DNA from: Eupeodes corollae
Lineage: Eukaryota > Arthropoda > Insecta > Diptera > Syrphidae
Reading direction: 5' to 3'
DNA: 64,000 nucleotides
Assembly: GCF_945859685.1 (NCBI RefSeq)
Contig: NC_079149.1
Span: forward strand, 131,342,065-131,406,064
Shown here piece by piece: positions 53,279-64,000 of the stretch. Each line of letters starts with the position of its first letter. Position 1 is the first letter of the stretch. The notes beneath the pieces are model-generated. The model did no database searches. It was given only the letters and a program-made list of their open reading frames with translations, and had not been told where the DNA came from. The translations under genes were made by a program, and so were the position numbers.

Positions 53279-53280
53279 GT

Positions 53281-55600
53281 TTGTTATTTGAATGAAAGGT
53301 TTTTTTATTTTTTAACTCCACATTTATGTTCTTAAATACTCAAAATATAAGGTTAAAAAAATTAAATATTTTCTATAACAGTACTCCTCTAAATTTTTCT
53401 TTCGAAATAAAATTAATGTATTATTGAAGGAATATCCCCACATAACATTTTTCAAGTATTTCCCTCCCAAATCCTCATTTTGTCTGTTGTGGTATGCAAA
53501 TTAGGTTCAAATAAAATTTAATACTCACCTCTTAAAAATGACAGACAGGTGTTATTCCAGTAAAGTCAGTACTTATTTTTAACTCACAGATACTTTTTTT
53601 TCATTTATCACAATCAATCTCGAAAAAAAGACAAAAACAAAAGCGAACACAAAGAGGCAATTTGTGGGGTTAGAGTTTGAATCCTCAAGGATTATCGTGA
53701 TAAGAACGAAATGAAAAAAGATAAAAAACACAAACAAAAATCACAAACAAAGCTTTTAGAAGGTAGGTTGAAGATATATATAGATGCAAAAATAAAAAAA
53801 AATAAAAACCCGACGACGACGACAACGACAAACGGAGGACTATAACAATAACAACGCACAGAAGTAAATACAATTCTTTTTGAAAAGACTAAAAACCTCG
53901 TCCGACTGTCTCAAAATTATTTGCATCTGACTGATTCGATCGATGGTCTTGGCCACTTTGTGCCACTTTGTGCCACCATCACTGCCGAAGGCAATAAATC
54001 TAATCGAACTTGGCTCGAGAGTATGTGCTATAATGAAAAACTCCAACTCTACAAAACTTTTCACACAAAAATTTTACACTGTTTTTTTTCCCAATTTAAA
54101 CTTAAAGGTTTAGCTATACAAGCTTTAAAAAACTAAAAACAAAGGAGGGGGCTGTGTGAAAAATTAAAAAAAAAAAAAAACAAATAAAACATAAACCCCC
54201 AAAACCTGAAATTGCCTCAAGTCATTCAATCTCAGGGCAACTTTAGAGTTCTTTGAATAATTTGGCTCACCATAGCGCGCACCTTTTGTGCAGCAGCTAA
54301 GCTATACGCTACTTAGTTACACCATACTCCGCATCTATTCATTAGATCTATAAAGTATCTTAGGTAAGTTGATACAACAAGCTTTTCTTTTATTTTGGAT
54401 TTATTTTGGCAGAGGTGTTGACTCTATTAAGAGTGTGAGAGAACGGGAGACTGGATATATATGTAATGAAGATTGAAGTACTCACACTTTACACGTTATA
54501 CATGTTAGGCCGACGCGACGTCTAAAAGAAAAATGTCCAAAGGATTTTATACGTCGCGTTGGTCGTTTGAGCTCCTTTCTAAGTAGGTAAGAAAATTTAT
54601 TGCATGCGGTGTGAATTAAAGTTGAGAGTATCTTTAAATGCGTGGCAAAGTCAAGTGTTTGTTGTTTTTTTTTTTTGGGTTTTTCCTCAAACACTTGGAG
54701 GAAGTTTTTATAGGGACACTGCAGAAATATAATTCAAAAACAAACTTCGCACGAAAAATTAAAGTACTTTTTAACAATCTATTTCTGCAATGGGAGATTG
54801 CCAAAATATTGAGTTACTTTTATGTCAAGGCAATGATGTTTTAATTTAATTTTTTATCTTTGTGCTTAGATTTTTTTTTTTTTTAAGCCTGGACTTAGAT
54901 ATAAACTGTTCTTGTGCTCCAAAAATACACTCCTAAATTGACAGCATTCCTTCCTCTATTCTCATAAATTTATTGTTCTTTTTCACAAATTATTTAAATT
55001 GATTTTGTAAAATAAAACAAATAGCCAACTGCAAAACAAGATGTATTTTCCTTGAAACTATAATTTCCTTCTTTTAAAAAATGGGGAGAGAAAGAAAGTC
55101 AATTTTACGGCGTTTAAGACTTAAAAAATGTATGTACAATATGAAATTAAGTTCAAAATTTAGTCAAAAAGAGTGAATCCAATGATTCCGTTTTTAAATT
55201 TTCTCAGGTTCTAATGAACCAATTTAAATAAATGTTTTCCTGAACAAACTCTTATATTTCAGTTTTATATAAATTTATACCAATACCAACAATATTTCTA
55301 AAAAACGAAATACATTTTTTTGAGAAATTACATTTTTAAAGAACTCATTTTCCGGGTATATTGTAAAATATAGCTATCTTCGGATATAGGAGTATGATCG
55401 TGCGACATAGTCGAGAATTTTAGTTCTCAAGAAGATTGCTAAAACAAAATCTATCCATTGGATTGTTTTTATTGAAACAAACAATTTTATATTTGACAGA
55501 AAATCAATTTAATTATTTTAAAATTGTTATAATAGTTATTTTTTTTGGCAAAACATCAATAATGAAGTGTTATAAATGTTAACTCTTCACTGCAGAAAGA
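53281..55600. other. AT-rich non-coding DNA, a hairpin and small duplications
   Basis: No gene is recognised. Features seen are a CGACGACGACGACAACGAC run at about 53811-53829, an 11-bp direct duplication (CCACTTTGTG repeated) near 53952-53976, a poly(A) tract at about 54166-54180 and the hairpin at 54508-54564 (listed separately). Confidence 0.45.
54508..54564 (+). other. Compact hairpin, pre-miRNA-like shape
   Basis: GGCCGACGCGACGT (54508-54521) pairs fully with ACGTCGCGTTGGTC (54551-54564) if transcribed from the + strand: 14 bp with two G-U pairs. After one C-U mismatch, five more A-U pairs follow (54523-54527 with 54545-54549), leaving a 17-nt loop. The two G-U pairs are only compatible on the + strand. 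The GC-rich stem stands out in an AT-rich setting. The stem is shorter than a typical insect pre-miRNA, so it may equally be a DNA-level palindrome remnant. Confidence 0.5.
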
Positions 55601-57341
55601 AGACAAGGGATTTAACAATGAATTAAATTTTGACTTTTTAAACTCTATGATAATAGTGTCCACCACAAAGCACTTGAAATTAATTTGTCTGGCTTAAATG
55701 AATCAAATTATTCTTGCAATTATGTTCAAAAATATGATTTTAAAAATGCTGATTATGTATCAATAAATACTTATTTAGAATCAATTGATTGGCAACAACT
55801 TTTTCATTGTAATAATTTAGAACTACCTTATACTATGTTTCGGAATACTGTAGATTATACTATTTCAAACTTCGTTCCTTTAAACAAAAACTAAAAATTC
55901 TAAGAGAACGGTTTGGTTTAATAAAAGCTTATTAAGATTTAAAAATGTAATGAACATTCTGCATAAAAAAGTAAAATGTCAGTTGCTTTTCATGATCAAT
56001 TTTGTCAAACAAGAGGAGAATACGAATTTTAGAAGAAATTTACATATAAGCAGTACATTTCCTCTCTGGAATCGAAAATTAAAAGTAATTCAAAATGTTT
56101 TTGGTCATTTTAAAATACAAAACGAAAACGATTGGGATTCCATTAAACGTTTCGTACAAAGGGGTCTCATCTAAGGATATAAATAAAATTTGCCATAATT
56201 TTGCCTCATTTCTTCAACCAAACTTTATAAATTCAAATTTAAATTAAGATGGAATGGCGAATTATCATCTAAACATGGATGCTCTACATTTATCTGTGGA
56301 TGATGTGCTTGCGTATTTATCCTTTCTTGATAATAATTACTCAGTAGATAATTTCTCACCAATTCTTTTAAAGGAGTGTAGATACAACCTTGCTGGACCA
56401 CTTTGCTACATTTTTAACCTATCTTTAAGGCAAGGAATATTTTTTGACACATGGAAGTCTTCTATAATCACTCCACTCCATAAAGCATGACCTAAAAGCT
56501 CTGTCGAAAACTATAGACCTATTGTTAAGCTACAGTTAGCCCCTAGGTATTTGAAGCAAAAGTGAAAAACAAATTATATTCTTTAGTTAGGAACTATATT
56601 TCTGAATTTCAATATGGATTTATGAGTGGCAAATCGACAGCAACAAACTTATCAATTTTTACAAGCTACTGCCTTGACTGTATGGAAAAACGATTACAAG
56701 TTGACACTATCTATACCGATTTTTCAAAGGCATTTGATCGTGTTCAACATAATATCCTAAAAAGAAAACTTGAATTGTTTGGAATTCACTCTGTGCTTCT
56801 TAAATGGATTCAAAGTTAATTAGTTGGGAGTAAACAATATGTTAAAATTAGTAATATGTTATCTAAAGAAATAATGAACTTTTCCGACGTTCCCCAAGGT
56901 TGCCATCTTAGACTGCTTCTTTTCATTATTTTTATTAACGACCTACTGCAATATCTTCTACAGACAAAATATCTTTTTTATGCTGATGATCTTAAACTCT
57001 TCAGCAGCAGAATGATCTAAATAAAGTACTAGAAGTGATTTTTGACTCCAAAATTAACTAAATCAATGTTAGGCTTTATAACTCAAAATTTAAAACTTTT
57101 AAATGATCACTATACACTAAAAACACTATACTTATCTCTTGATAGACCGCTGTTAGAATGTTGTTGCGTTATATGGAATCCCTACACCCAATCGAGCATT
57201 TATCGTATTGAAAAGGCTCAAATGTATGTTTTTAATTTTTGTATAGTCCAATAAAATTTTGTAGTCGTACCGTTGAAACTGTTGTGTGACTATTTTCCAA
57301 AGTATCTTTAAAAGTCTTCAAAAAAAAAAAAAAAAAAAAAA
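55600..57341 (+). mobile_element. LINE relic (jockey/CR1-like) ending in poly(A)
   Basis: The order of a LINE ORF2 is preserved. The endonuclease-RT linker carries YVSINTYLESIDWQQLFHCN and FVPLNKN. MANYHLNMDALHLSVDDVLA and LDNNYSVDNFSPILLKECRY to FFDTWKSSIITPLHKA (56254-56487) open the RT. SSVENYRPI follows. ISEFQYGFMSGKSTATNLSI and TIYTDFSKAFDRVQHNILKR (about 56601-56765) hold the first catalytic Asp. DVPQGCHLRLLLFIIFINDL follows, and YLFYADDLKLFS (about 56968-57003) is the YADD box. The thumb SMLGFITQNLK to LLECCCVIWNPYTQSSIYRI ends the coding remnant. Both catalytic boxes survive, but there are several in-frame stops. A run of 22 A (57320-57341) may be its tail. Confidence 0.9.
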
Positions 57342-57489
57342 TAGAGAAGAAAATTCAAATCTTATTTACATTCTGGTTTTCGACGTTTTTAAGCATTATC
57401 TTAGTCTTTGATTTTTCTCAGCGTCATTATTATCTTTTAAATAGGACTACTCTATAATACTTTTTTATAATTTTCAAGTGTATACAAAT

Positions 57490-57936
57490 AAAGGGTGATT
57501 TTTTAAAAGCTTTAGGAAAGTTACAAAAATACGTACAATTCAGAAAAATGCATGAAACCTATGTGGAAGCTCTTGCAATGCTTCTGGCTGATATTCACTC
57601 CAAAATCGAAAATTCTTTTTATTAACGTACCTATTGAGACAAAAATGAGCTTCGTCGCTGAAAACAATTTTTCGGTAAAAAAGTGAATCTTCGGGTATTT
57701 TTCCAAAAGCTTATTCACCAAAAATTTTATGTCGTTCGGGGTCAATTCTTGCACGAACTATTTTTAAGAGGCATCACACCTAAATCCTTCCGAAAAATTT
57801 TCCACAAGCGTCATTCGTTTGTAAAACGATTCACTGTTAAATTATAGAATAAACTGAAGATGTTTGACAGTGAAACAAAACACAATACGTCTACACCAGT
57901 GTTGCCAAAAAGATAATAGCTTAAAAATCACCCTTT
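57490..57936 (-). mobile_element. Short deleted Tc1/mariner-type element
   Basis: The ends are inverted: AAAGGGTGATTTTTTAAAAG on the left, and on the right a sequence whose complement begins AAAGGGTGATTTTTAAGC. The left flank is TA; the right flank is TG, so one target base has probably mutated. Inside, on the minus strand, KIVFSDEAHFCLNRYVNKKN then FRFWSEYQPEALQELPHRFH (about 57549-57670) is the second catalytic block (FSDEAHF) and following segment of a Tc1/mariner-like transposase of the type widespread in insects. At about 447 bp, most of the transposase is missing, so the element is non-autonomous. A short string CCAGTGTTGCCAAAAAGATA sits next to the right end. Confidence 0.82.
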
Positions 57937-60900
57937 GAAATTTGTTAATTTAAAAATTGACAATTGCCAAGATCTGTTCCATAAACAATTTAACAACATG
58001 TAGAAAAATATTCGTCAATATTGTTGTCATCTTTTCCTTTCATTAAAAAATTGTCAAGTATTTTTCAAAAATTGTCAGGAATTTTCCGACAAATTTGTAT
58101 TAAAAATTTTGTATGAAATGAAGAAAATTGAAAATTTATTGCGACAAGAAACTCAGTTGCAGCCAAATGCGTTGACAGTGAAAAGATCTTAAAATGATAA
58201 ACGATATATTTTTAAGAAAAAGTGAATATAATGATGATTTTTAATTGGGTCTTTGCGAAATACGTCGCCAGTGCCCTCGGAATTTCAAATAAAATATAAA
58301 AAAATGATTTCAAATCGTTAATTGGACCAATTTAAAATTCTTATTTTGAGAATCACTTCACTTTTTAGTAATAAAACTTGATTTAGACAAGTGCAAAAAA
58401 TGTTTATAACTATCACTTATCAATTTTTATATGGTCTGAATTTCGTTTAAATTTGTGGAATGTTGGCATACATTATTCTGACAAATGGTATATTCTACCA
58501 AATCTCTAATAAAAAAAAAACAGACTTAACTTTTGTAAGTCATTCTGCACATTTTGCTGTATTGATTTTTAAACGTCAAAAAAAATGATGGTTGAGGGGA
58601 AAAATTGTTCTTGTACTTGAAACCAAACTTTTTATTAGTATTTTTTTTCTGGAACGGTTTTTATTTTCCAAGCCAAAAAGTTTTAAAAGTTGATAATTGA
58701 CGGTCATATTTTTGATTTGATGTTCTTCTGAAATTTTTGAACTGTCGAAACATGGCTACCATTTTGAAATTTTCAACGGTTTTCAAAAACATACCTATCA
58801 AATTAAAAGTACCAAATGTGATTATATTTGTGATATATTTTCAAAAGTCTTTGTTTTAAAAGAATTAAAATAACCTTGAAAATGAAATGAATATTTTTAG
58901 TAAGCTTCTGAATAGATCTAATTTTATATTGTAACAGAAACGTCACATTAGTTGGCAAATGACTGTCACATTTTTGTTATGACTATCATCTTACACAGAT
59001 CTTATTAGTTGATTTTAAGTATCATTTATTAAAAATCAATAAAGCCAAAATTTGTTTTACTACAAGTAATTATTATTTTCTTTCCAATTTTCGTACAAGT
59101 TTATTTGCAGTTCAAAAAATGTTATGACATTTATTTGAAGTTAAAAAGAAGCCTGAATTGCATTTCAGGTTATAACATATTTTTTTAAAACCTTATAATA
59201 ATAATGGGAACTTTCAATATCAACATTAAAAGAATTCCACCAACTATCCATTAGTTTTGAACTATTTTAAATTTCCATTGGAAAATTTGACACGATCTTG
59301 AGTGTCCGCTGTCAAATTATTCAATTTTGAGTTTTTCCAGTATACAAATACTACTTGTTTAAAATTGTTTCTACAATCTTCGAATAAGATTAGTTGACTT
59401 TCCATTAAGAAAACCCGGACCTTAGAGCAATATTTTTGCATCCAACAATAACCTTCTCAAGTTCAGATTTCAAAATACACTGATTTGAAAAATGTTTGAA
59501 ATAAATTATTTGTTTAATTATATTTTTGTTTAAATAATAAATGTATACAATCTTATTAGCGTCACTAATAAATTGACACATACTCTCTTAAAAAGGATTG
59601 TTTTCTTTCCAAAGAACTGTCAAAAGAAAAGCTTTAAATCCAAACTCACGTCAACTTCTGTCAATTCATTTTTGTTATATGAGTTAAGTTCACTTTTGCT
59701 TTAATTTCTATAAACAAATGCAAATATTTTCAAAGGTTCATTAAAATAGTAACATAATTAGTAGATTTAAACGTTTTATAGCGTAGCAAGTTTCATATCC
59801 ATGTTAAAACAGTTGCATTAATTATTTTAAATTAGTCCCTTGAACTACCCTGTCAATCTCAATTAAATTAAGTTCCCTGCTGTGCTTCAATTTTTTTTTA
59901 AATTCCTTTAAGGCAACGTGCTTAAATAACGACGCTGACTGTATGCTCGTATGAAGAAAAATATACAAATAAATACGCACATCTATTTTAGCAGCTGCCT
60001 TTCCAGCCCCCAAAAACAGCAACAGTACAAATCACTAGGTGATAAATTGAGGCACTTTTGGATAACAAAATACCAAAAGCCCGACCCAAAAGACCAAACG
60101 AAAGACCAAACGAAACGACCCATGAGTGGTGTTTCTCGAAATTAGTTTTTCCATCATGCCTCAGCCACAACCACCATATTTCTCGTCCCATCCACTAAGC
60201 CACTGTTAGACTTCGTGGACTGGACACGAATTCAACATGCGACTCTTAACAAGAGAAAGAAATATTGTTCGACCAAACTGCCAATCACTGGCACCATCGC
60301 TATCGCCATGTATCACCATCATGAGAGTCAAGTCGTGAAGCCCTGGAGTATCTGACTTAAAGTCCATAGGTATGTAGATATAGCTACAGAACCACCACAC
60401 CGACTTGTTAAGCTGGATCTATAAACAGAAAAGAGAGACGTAAAGAAAAACAATTTCAAATCTCAAATGGACACTTTTGGATTGTGAAGATTGAACCTGG
60501 CTTAATCGATTAATCTGGCGTTGGTTTCGAGGTGCGCGACAGTCAAACGTCAGTCGCACCTCTTTTCAAGCCATCAACCAAGCCGAGCCGATTAGAGCCG
60601 ATATATCATATGAGCCATGAAGCCTCGCCGCGAGAGTGCGAATGTTGCGCGTGGTTGCACGTATTTCTGTATATCTATTGTGGTGGTTAATTAGGCATAG
60701 AGATAGATACTTTTGAATCTCATATAGCTTCTGATGTGGGCCTCACGCTCATTAAATTCATATTTTTTTTCTTCATTCTTTAATCTTCAGCTAGGTGGTG
60801 GCTATAGCAATTGGTTTTATGGTATACCTGGATTATCTTAGAGGTCTTATAAGTTTATGTTTTTTCTAAAGCGATCAACGACAACGATCGGTTGCAAGAA

Positions 60901-62990
60901 ACTTACCAATTACACGTAAATTGATCTAAGATTTTTTACTGCTTACCTGAAACGAGACAAGAAAACCGAGAAAAAAAGAATTAAATATTTTTATAAATAA
61001 ATGAACGATCGAATAATAATATCGAATTTAGATAAATCAATATTTTTTGGAGTAGGTATTAATTAAAGTTGTTTGGTGGATTGGATAAATGTCTGTTATT
61101 GGTTTTATTTTGTCCTTTTTTTCAAGTTAAGAGTTTTAGAGATATGTAATTTGTAAGAAAACACAAAGCTAATTTAGTCGAATTTATCTTAAGCTAAGTT
61201 GTAAGAGCTGACAACTTGCAGATTGCGACTTATTGGTTATATGGTTATTGATATGGAGTTCTTTTTTCTTTTGTCATTTAAGTGTTTCTGTTTTTTTTTT
61301 TAATTTTGAAAAGCGATTGGAAAAAAGCAAAATAACTAATTGACATTTGAAGGTTTGTCACGATAAGTAATCAGGAGTTTAAACTGAAAGATTAGTTGAC
61401 ATGGACAAATATTGAATGGCACATGAGATACCCGACCCAACCCACTGTATAGACGATTATTCAGAATGTTCAATCTTTGGGACAAATAGAGCTGCACTCA
61501 GTAGCGGAACGAAAGAGAGCTATAGGGACTAAAATACTGATTTAAGAACAGGAAATAGTTGAAGTTAATTTATGAACCTTTGTTTTTTTTTTTTTTTTAT
61601 GAAGTCCATATTATTGAGATTCTTCATTCCAAGTATTTTTTACTAACATTTAAATCAAATTTCTAAAAATTTAAAACCCAAAACATTTTATAACTAATTC
61701 AGCATTAAAATTTGTTGTGAAGAGAATAATATGGGCTTCAACATTTTTAAGCCTTTAACTGAAATTCAAATTTAGAATTATCAAGTTAATATTGTTGAAT
61801 ACTTCCAAAGACCGCATTTTGATTATTTGTATTACCTTCAACTGAAAATTCAAGAAGTAAATCTCGTTTGATAGAACTGCAAAATTGGTTATATAAAATA
61901 TATATAACAAAATCCCACCGCCAAAAAACAATGCTTTTGCACTCTTAAATGTTTACTTGGATTTACATGTTAGATGTATTTTGGGAAATGAAATTAATCG
62001 TGTTTTTAAACTTTTAATTGATTCAATAATCAACGAAGTTTTCTAACTACAGCCAAGTCGTACTTTTTTCAAATTTTTGGTGACCGAAGCTGTGATTAAT
62101 ATTGCTCAAAAACGTTAGTTTTTTTTAAGGCAACGCGAGTTCATTGACTAGTTTTGTTTAAAAAAAATATGTTTGGTGGTTTTTAAGTCACTAATCTCAT
62201 TTTCAATATTTAGTTTAAATATTTTTAGTAGTTCGCACTTTTTTTGAAAAACCTGTATTAGTTTTAAGACTTCAACTATTTTATAGTCCTCAAGGAAATA
62301 TTAATCCACTTATATTAAAATGGATTTTGACAAAACAGAACACCATGGCTTGTAAATAATTTTTTTTAATGACAAAGATGTAATATGATAGTGTATGAGT
62401 TTTTGAAATGCATTTAAAAAATTTAAAATAAATGTAAAGAAAGAACATTTCTTTTTAGATTTATGATCAAACCTAGAATCGAAGTTCAAATTCAAAATCA
62501 GTATTCACAACAATCCAAAACTTCAAGAATTTTAGGTTTTCCAAAACCTCATTTATAGTGTCAAATGAAGCGGTGTTTAAAATGCATTGTTCCTTGAAAA
62601 TTGGAAAATTGTGGTCAAAAATGAAGAAAGTTATTGTGAAATTCAAAAACAAGAATGGTCTCCAAATTTAAAAGTCAAAATTATTAAAAATCTATTCATA
62701 ATTCTTGGGTCATCAGCATGATAGGAGAATTGATTGACTTTTATTCCCATGATATTGGAACCAATGAAAGCTAATATTTTGTTTAATATATACTATTAAT
62801 ATTTTCAAAATCAGTTTGGGAGATTTTGAGATATTTAAGCGTGAAGTTGATGTAGGAAAAATGCATGAAATCGTTTTTTTTACCCTATCAGTTTATAAAT
62901 TTCGACTTATAGACTTTATTATAATAGATATTGGTACCTACCAAATGAAAGATCACAAAAATATATTCCAGCTGGTATCAATATATACGA
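57937..62990. other. AT-rich non-coding DNA with a GC-richer island at 60.2-60.7 kb
   Basis: No gene is recognised. 58,000-59,800 is strongly AT-rich with repeated TGTCA/TGACA pentamers. At 60,090-60,120 a 12-bp direct repeat (AGACCAAACGAA) occurs twice. The 60,180-60,720 island is richer in GC and holds a small hairpin: GAGGTGCG at 60529-60536 faces CGCACCTC at 60555-60562. A TCAGTCG string inside it resembles an insect Initiator. It could be regulatory or a non-coding exon, but nothing proves it. A T-run of about 17 lies near 61584-61599. Confidence 0.45.
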
Positions 62991-62994
62991 CATA

Positions 62995-63396
62995 TATATA
63001 ACGACATAAACTTGTAATGTTATTTTCCCATATAACCGGTCTTACCAAAAAACTTTTAACTTCCCCTAGGAAGTTATTGTAATGCGTCCGATTTGTCAAA
63101 TTGAAAATTTTGACATTTCTCGACATTTCAAGGCCCCTAGAGTCGAAATAAAAGATTTTTAGAAAGATGTCTGTGCGTGTGTGTGTACGTACGTTTGTAC
63201 GTCCGTACGTTCGCGACGTTTTTTTCGTCGCCCATATCTCAAGAGCCAGAAGAGATATCGATTTCATATAAATTTTGTTATACAGATAATAAGGCAGAAA
63301 AATGCAGAAAGGGCTCTCAAGAAAATTGCGTTTGTGGTTTTTACCATAGCAGTTTGAAAAAAAGGTGAAAATGTTGGTTAACCCCAAATATCTTGC
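62995..63396 (-). repeat. Core of the dispersed repeat, copy 2 (inverted)
   Basis: Read on the minus strand it matches 6300-6665 closely. TTTTCACC, AACTGCTATGGTAAAAACC, TTTCTGCCTTATTATCTG and TCGATATCTCTTCTGGCTC are shared. So are the GTCGCGAACGTACGGACGTA stretch, GTCGAGAAATGTCAAAATTT and TTCCTAGGGGAAGTTAAAAG. A 144-codon open frame (62953-63387) covers it. The Arg/Thr-rich part comes from the GTAC-rich simple sequence and the frame does not continue in the other copy, so I do not call a gene. A GTGTGTGTGTACGTACG run lies at about 63178-63194. Confidence 0.75.
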
Positions 63397-63466
63397 ATGT
63401 TTGAATTTTTGAGGCGATGTTTAAAATTCGCGCGAATTTTAAACATTGCCTCAAAAATTCAAACAT
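63397..63466. repeat. 70-bp near-perfect palindrome without spacer
   Basis: The left 35 bases (starting ATGTTTGAATTTTTGAGGCG) are the reverse complement of the right 35 with a single mismatch (G-C against A-T at one position, GCGATG versus CATTGC). The centre is GCGC between 63431 and 63432. It lies exactly at the edge of the dispersed repeat core and has no counterpart in copy 1 at 6.3 kb. Confidence 0.9.
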
Positions 63467-63669
63467 ACATTCTGGATAACTTACTTCTCCATAACAAACC
63501 TAAAGTTGACAAGTAAAGTTTGTTATCAATCGTACAATTGCATATTGCTACACATGCACCTTTCTTATTGTTTGCAAAAATTTTTTTTGTTGCTCAGAAA
63601 ATAAAATATTGGGTAAACTGATGTATTTGTGTTTATTGACTTTTAACTGTTAAAAATACAAAACAAAAA

Positions 63670-63835
63670 TCTCGAACTTATATTTTTTCTCGAGATTTTT
63701 TTCTATATAGAGTCTTTCGAGATTTTTGTTAATTCTGGATTTTTGTGGATTCGAAATTTTTGCGTTCTAGAAATTTTTTTTATTTTCAAGATTTTCGGTA
63801 TTCGAGATTTATGGCATTCTAGATTTCGTCATGAT
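63670..63835 (-). repeat. Minisatellite, unit about 17-20 bp
   Basis: TTCGAGATTTTTG-like units (variants TCTGGATTTTTGTG, TTCGAAATTTTTGCG, TTCAAGATTTTCGG, TTCTAGATTTCG) repeat about eight times. The block lies inside the inverted copy of the dispersed repeat. Confidence 0.65.
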
Positions 63836-63844
63836 CCCGAGAAA

Positions 63845-64000
63845 AATCAAATTGACAGTTTATTTAAAAAAAAAACATTGCTCAAATTTGGTAAAAATTG
63901 AATATCGATTCAAATATCTTTTCAAAAATTTGAAACTTTGGCTTCAAACTAATTTTATCTTATAAGAAATATTGTTTTCAATATTCGATACAATTTTGAA
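63845..64000 (-). repeat. Tandem-unit part of the dispersed repeat, copy 2, running off the window
   Basis: On the minus strand this reads AATATCTTTTC-like, ATTCAATTTTTACCAAATTT and AACTGTCAATTTGATTTTTC, the same phrases in the same order as the block at 5540-6140. The repeat continues beyond the window end. Confidence 0.7.

Overview
The window reads as AT-rich, gene-poor DNA from an insect, most likely a true fly (Diptera) with a mid-sized or large, transposon-laden genome. The evidence is the repeat content: eight decayed LINE fragments of jockey/CR1-like and other insect types, a mariner, a short Tc1/mariner-type element and a tRNA-derived SINE. Other pointers are the many TA-rich simple stretches and the scattered (CGA)n, (CAG)n and (CCAA)n runs. 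I found no intact host protein-coding gene, tRNA, rRNA or CRISPR array. Nearly all reading frames over 60 codons are chance frames in AT-rich DNA or pieces of transposon genes. The window is best read as intergenic DNA or one or more very long introns.

Layout. 1-5.5 kb: unremarkable AT-rich DNA. 5.54-6.66 kb: a dispersed repeat (degenerate tandem units followed by a core), directly followed by a LINE scrap at 6.69 kb. 10.3-11.1 kb: a degenerate satellite of about 118 bp. 11.8 kb and 13.9-14.9 kb: LINE relics. 18.2-20.3 kb: a degenerate tandem array that stops at a SINE (20.34-20.61 kb). 23.76-24.67 kb: a mariner with good terminal repeats and TA flanks but a dead transposase. 25.66-25.92 kb: a complete SINE with an 11-bp target-site duplication. 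30.5-31.3, 35.9-37.3, 43.5-44.9, 45.2-45.7 and 55.6-57.3 kb: further LINE relics. 39.9-42.2 kb and 60.2-60.7 kb: islands richer in GC that may hold promoter or 5' exon sequence. 52.2-53.3 kb: an apparently perfect 533-bp tandem duplication. 54.5 kb: a compact hairpin. 57.49-57.94 kb: a short deleted Tc1/mariner-type element. 63-64 kb: a second, inverted copy of the 5.5-6.7 kb repeat, with a 70-bp near-perfect palindrome and a minisatellite.

The parts do not form a working system. They record several waves of transposition. Two large-scale patterns stand out. All eight LINE remnants lie on the + strand, which would fit an intron of a minus-strand gene. The window is also bracketed by two inverted copies of one repeat about 57 kb apart. 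All calls come from reading the sequence by eye; family names rest on remembered motifs, not on searches.
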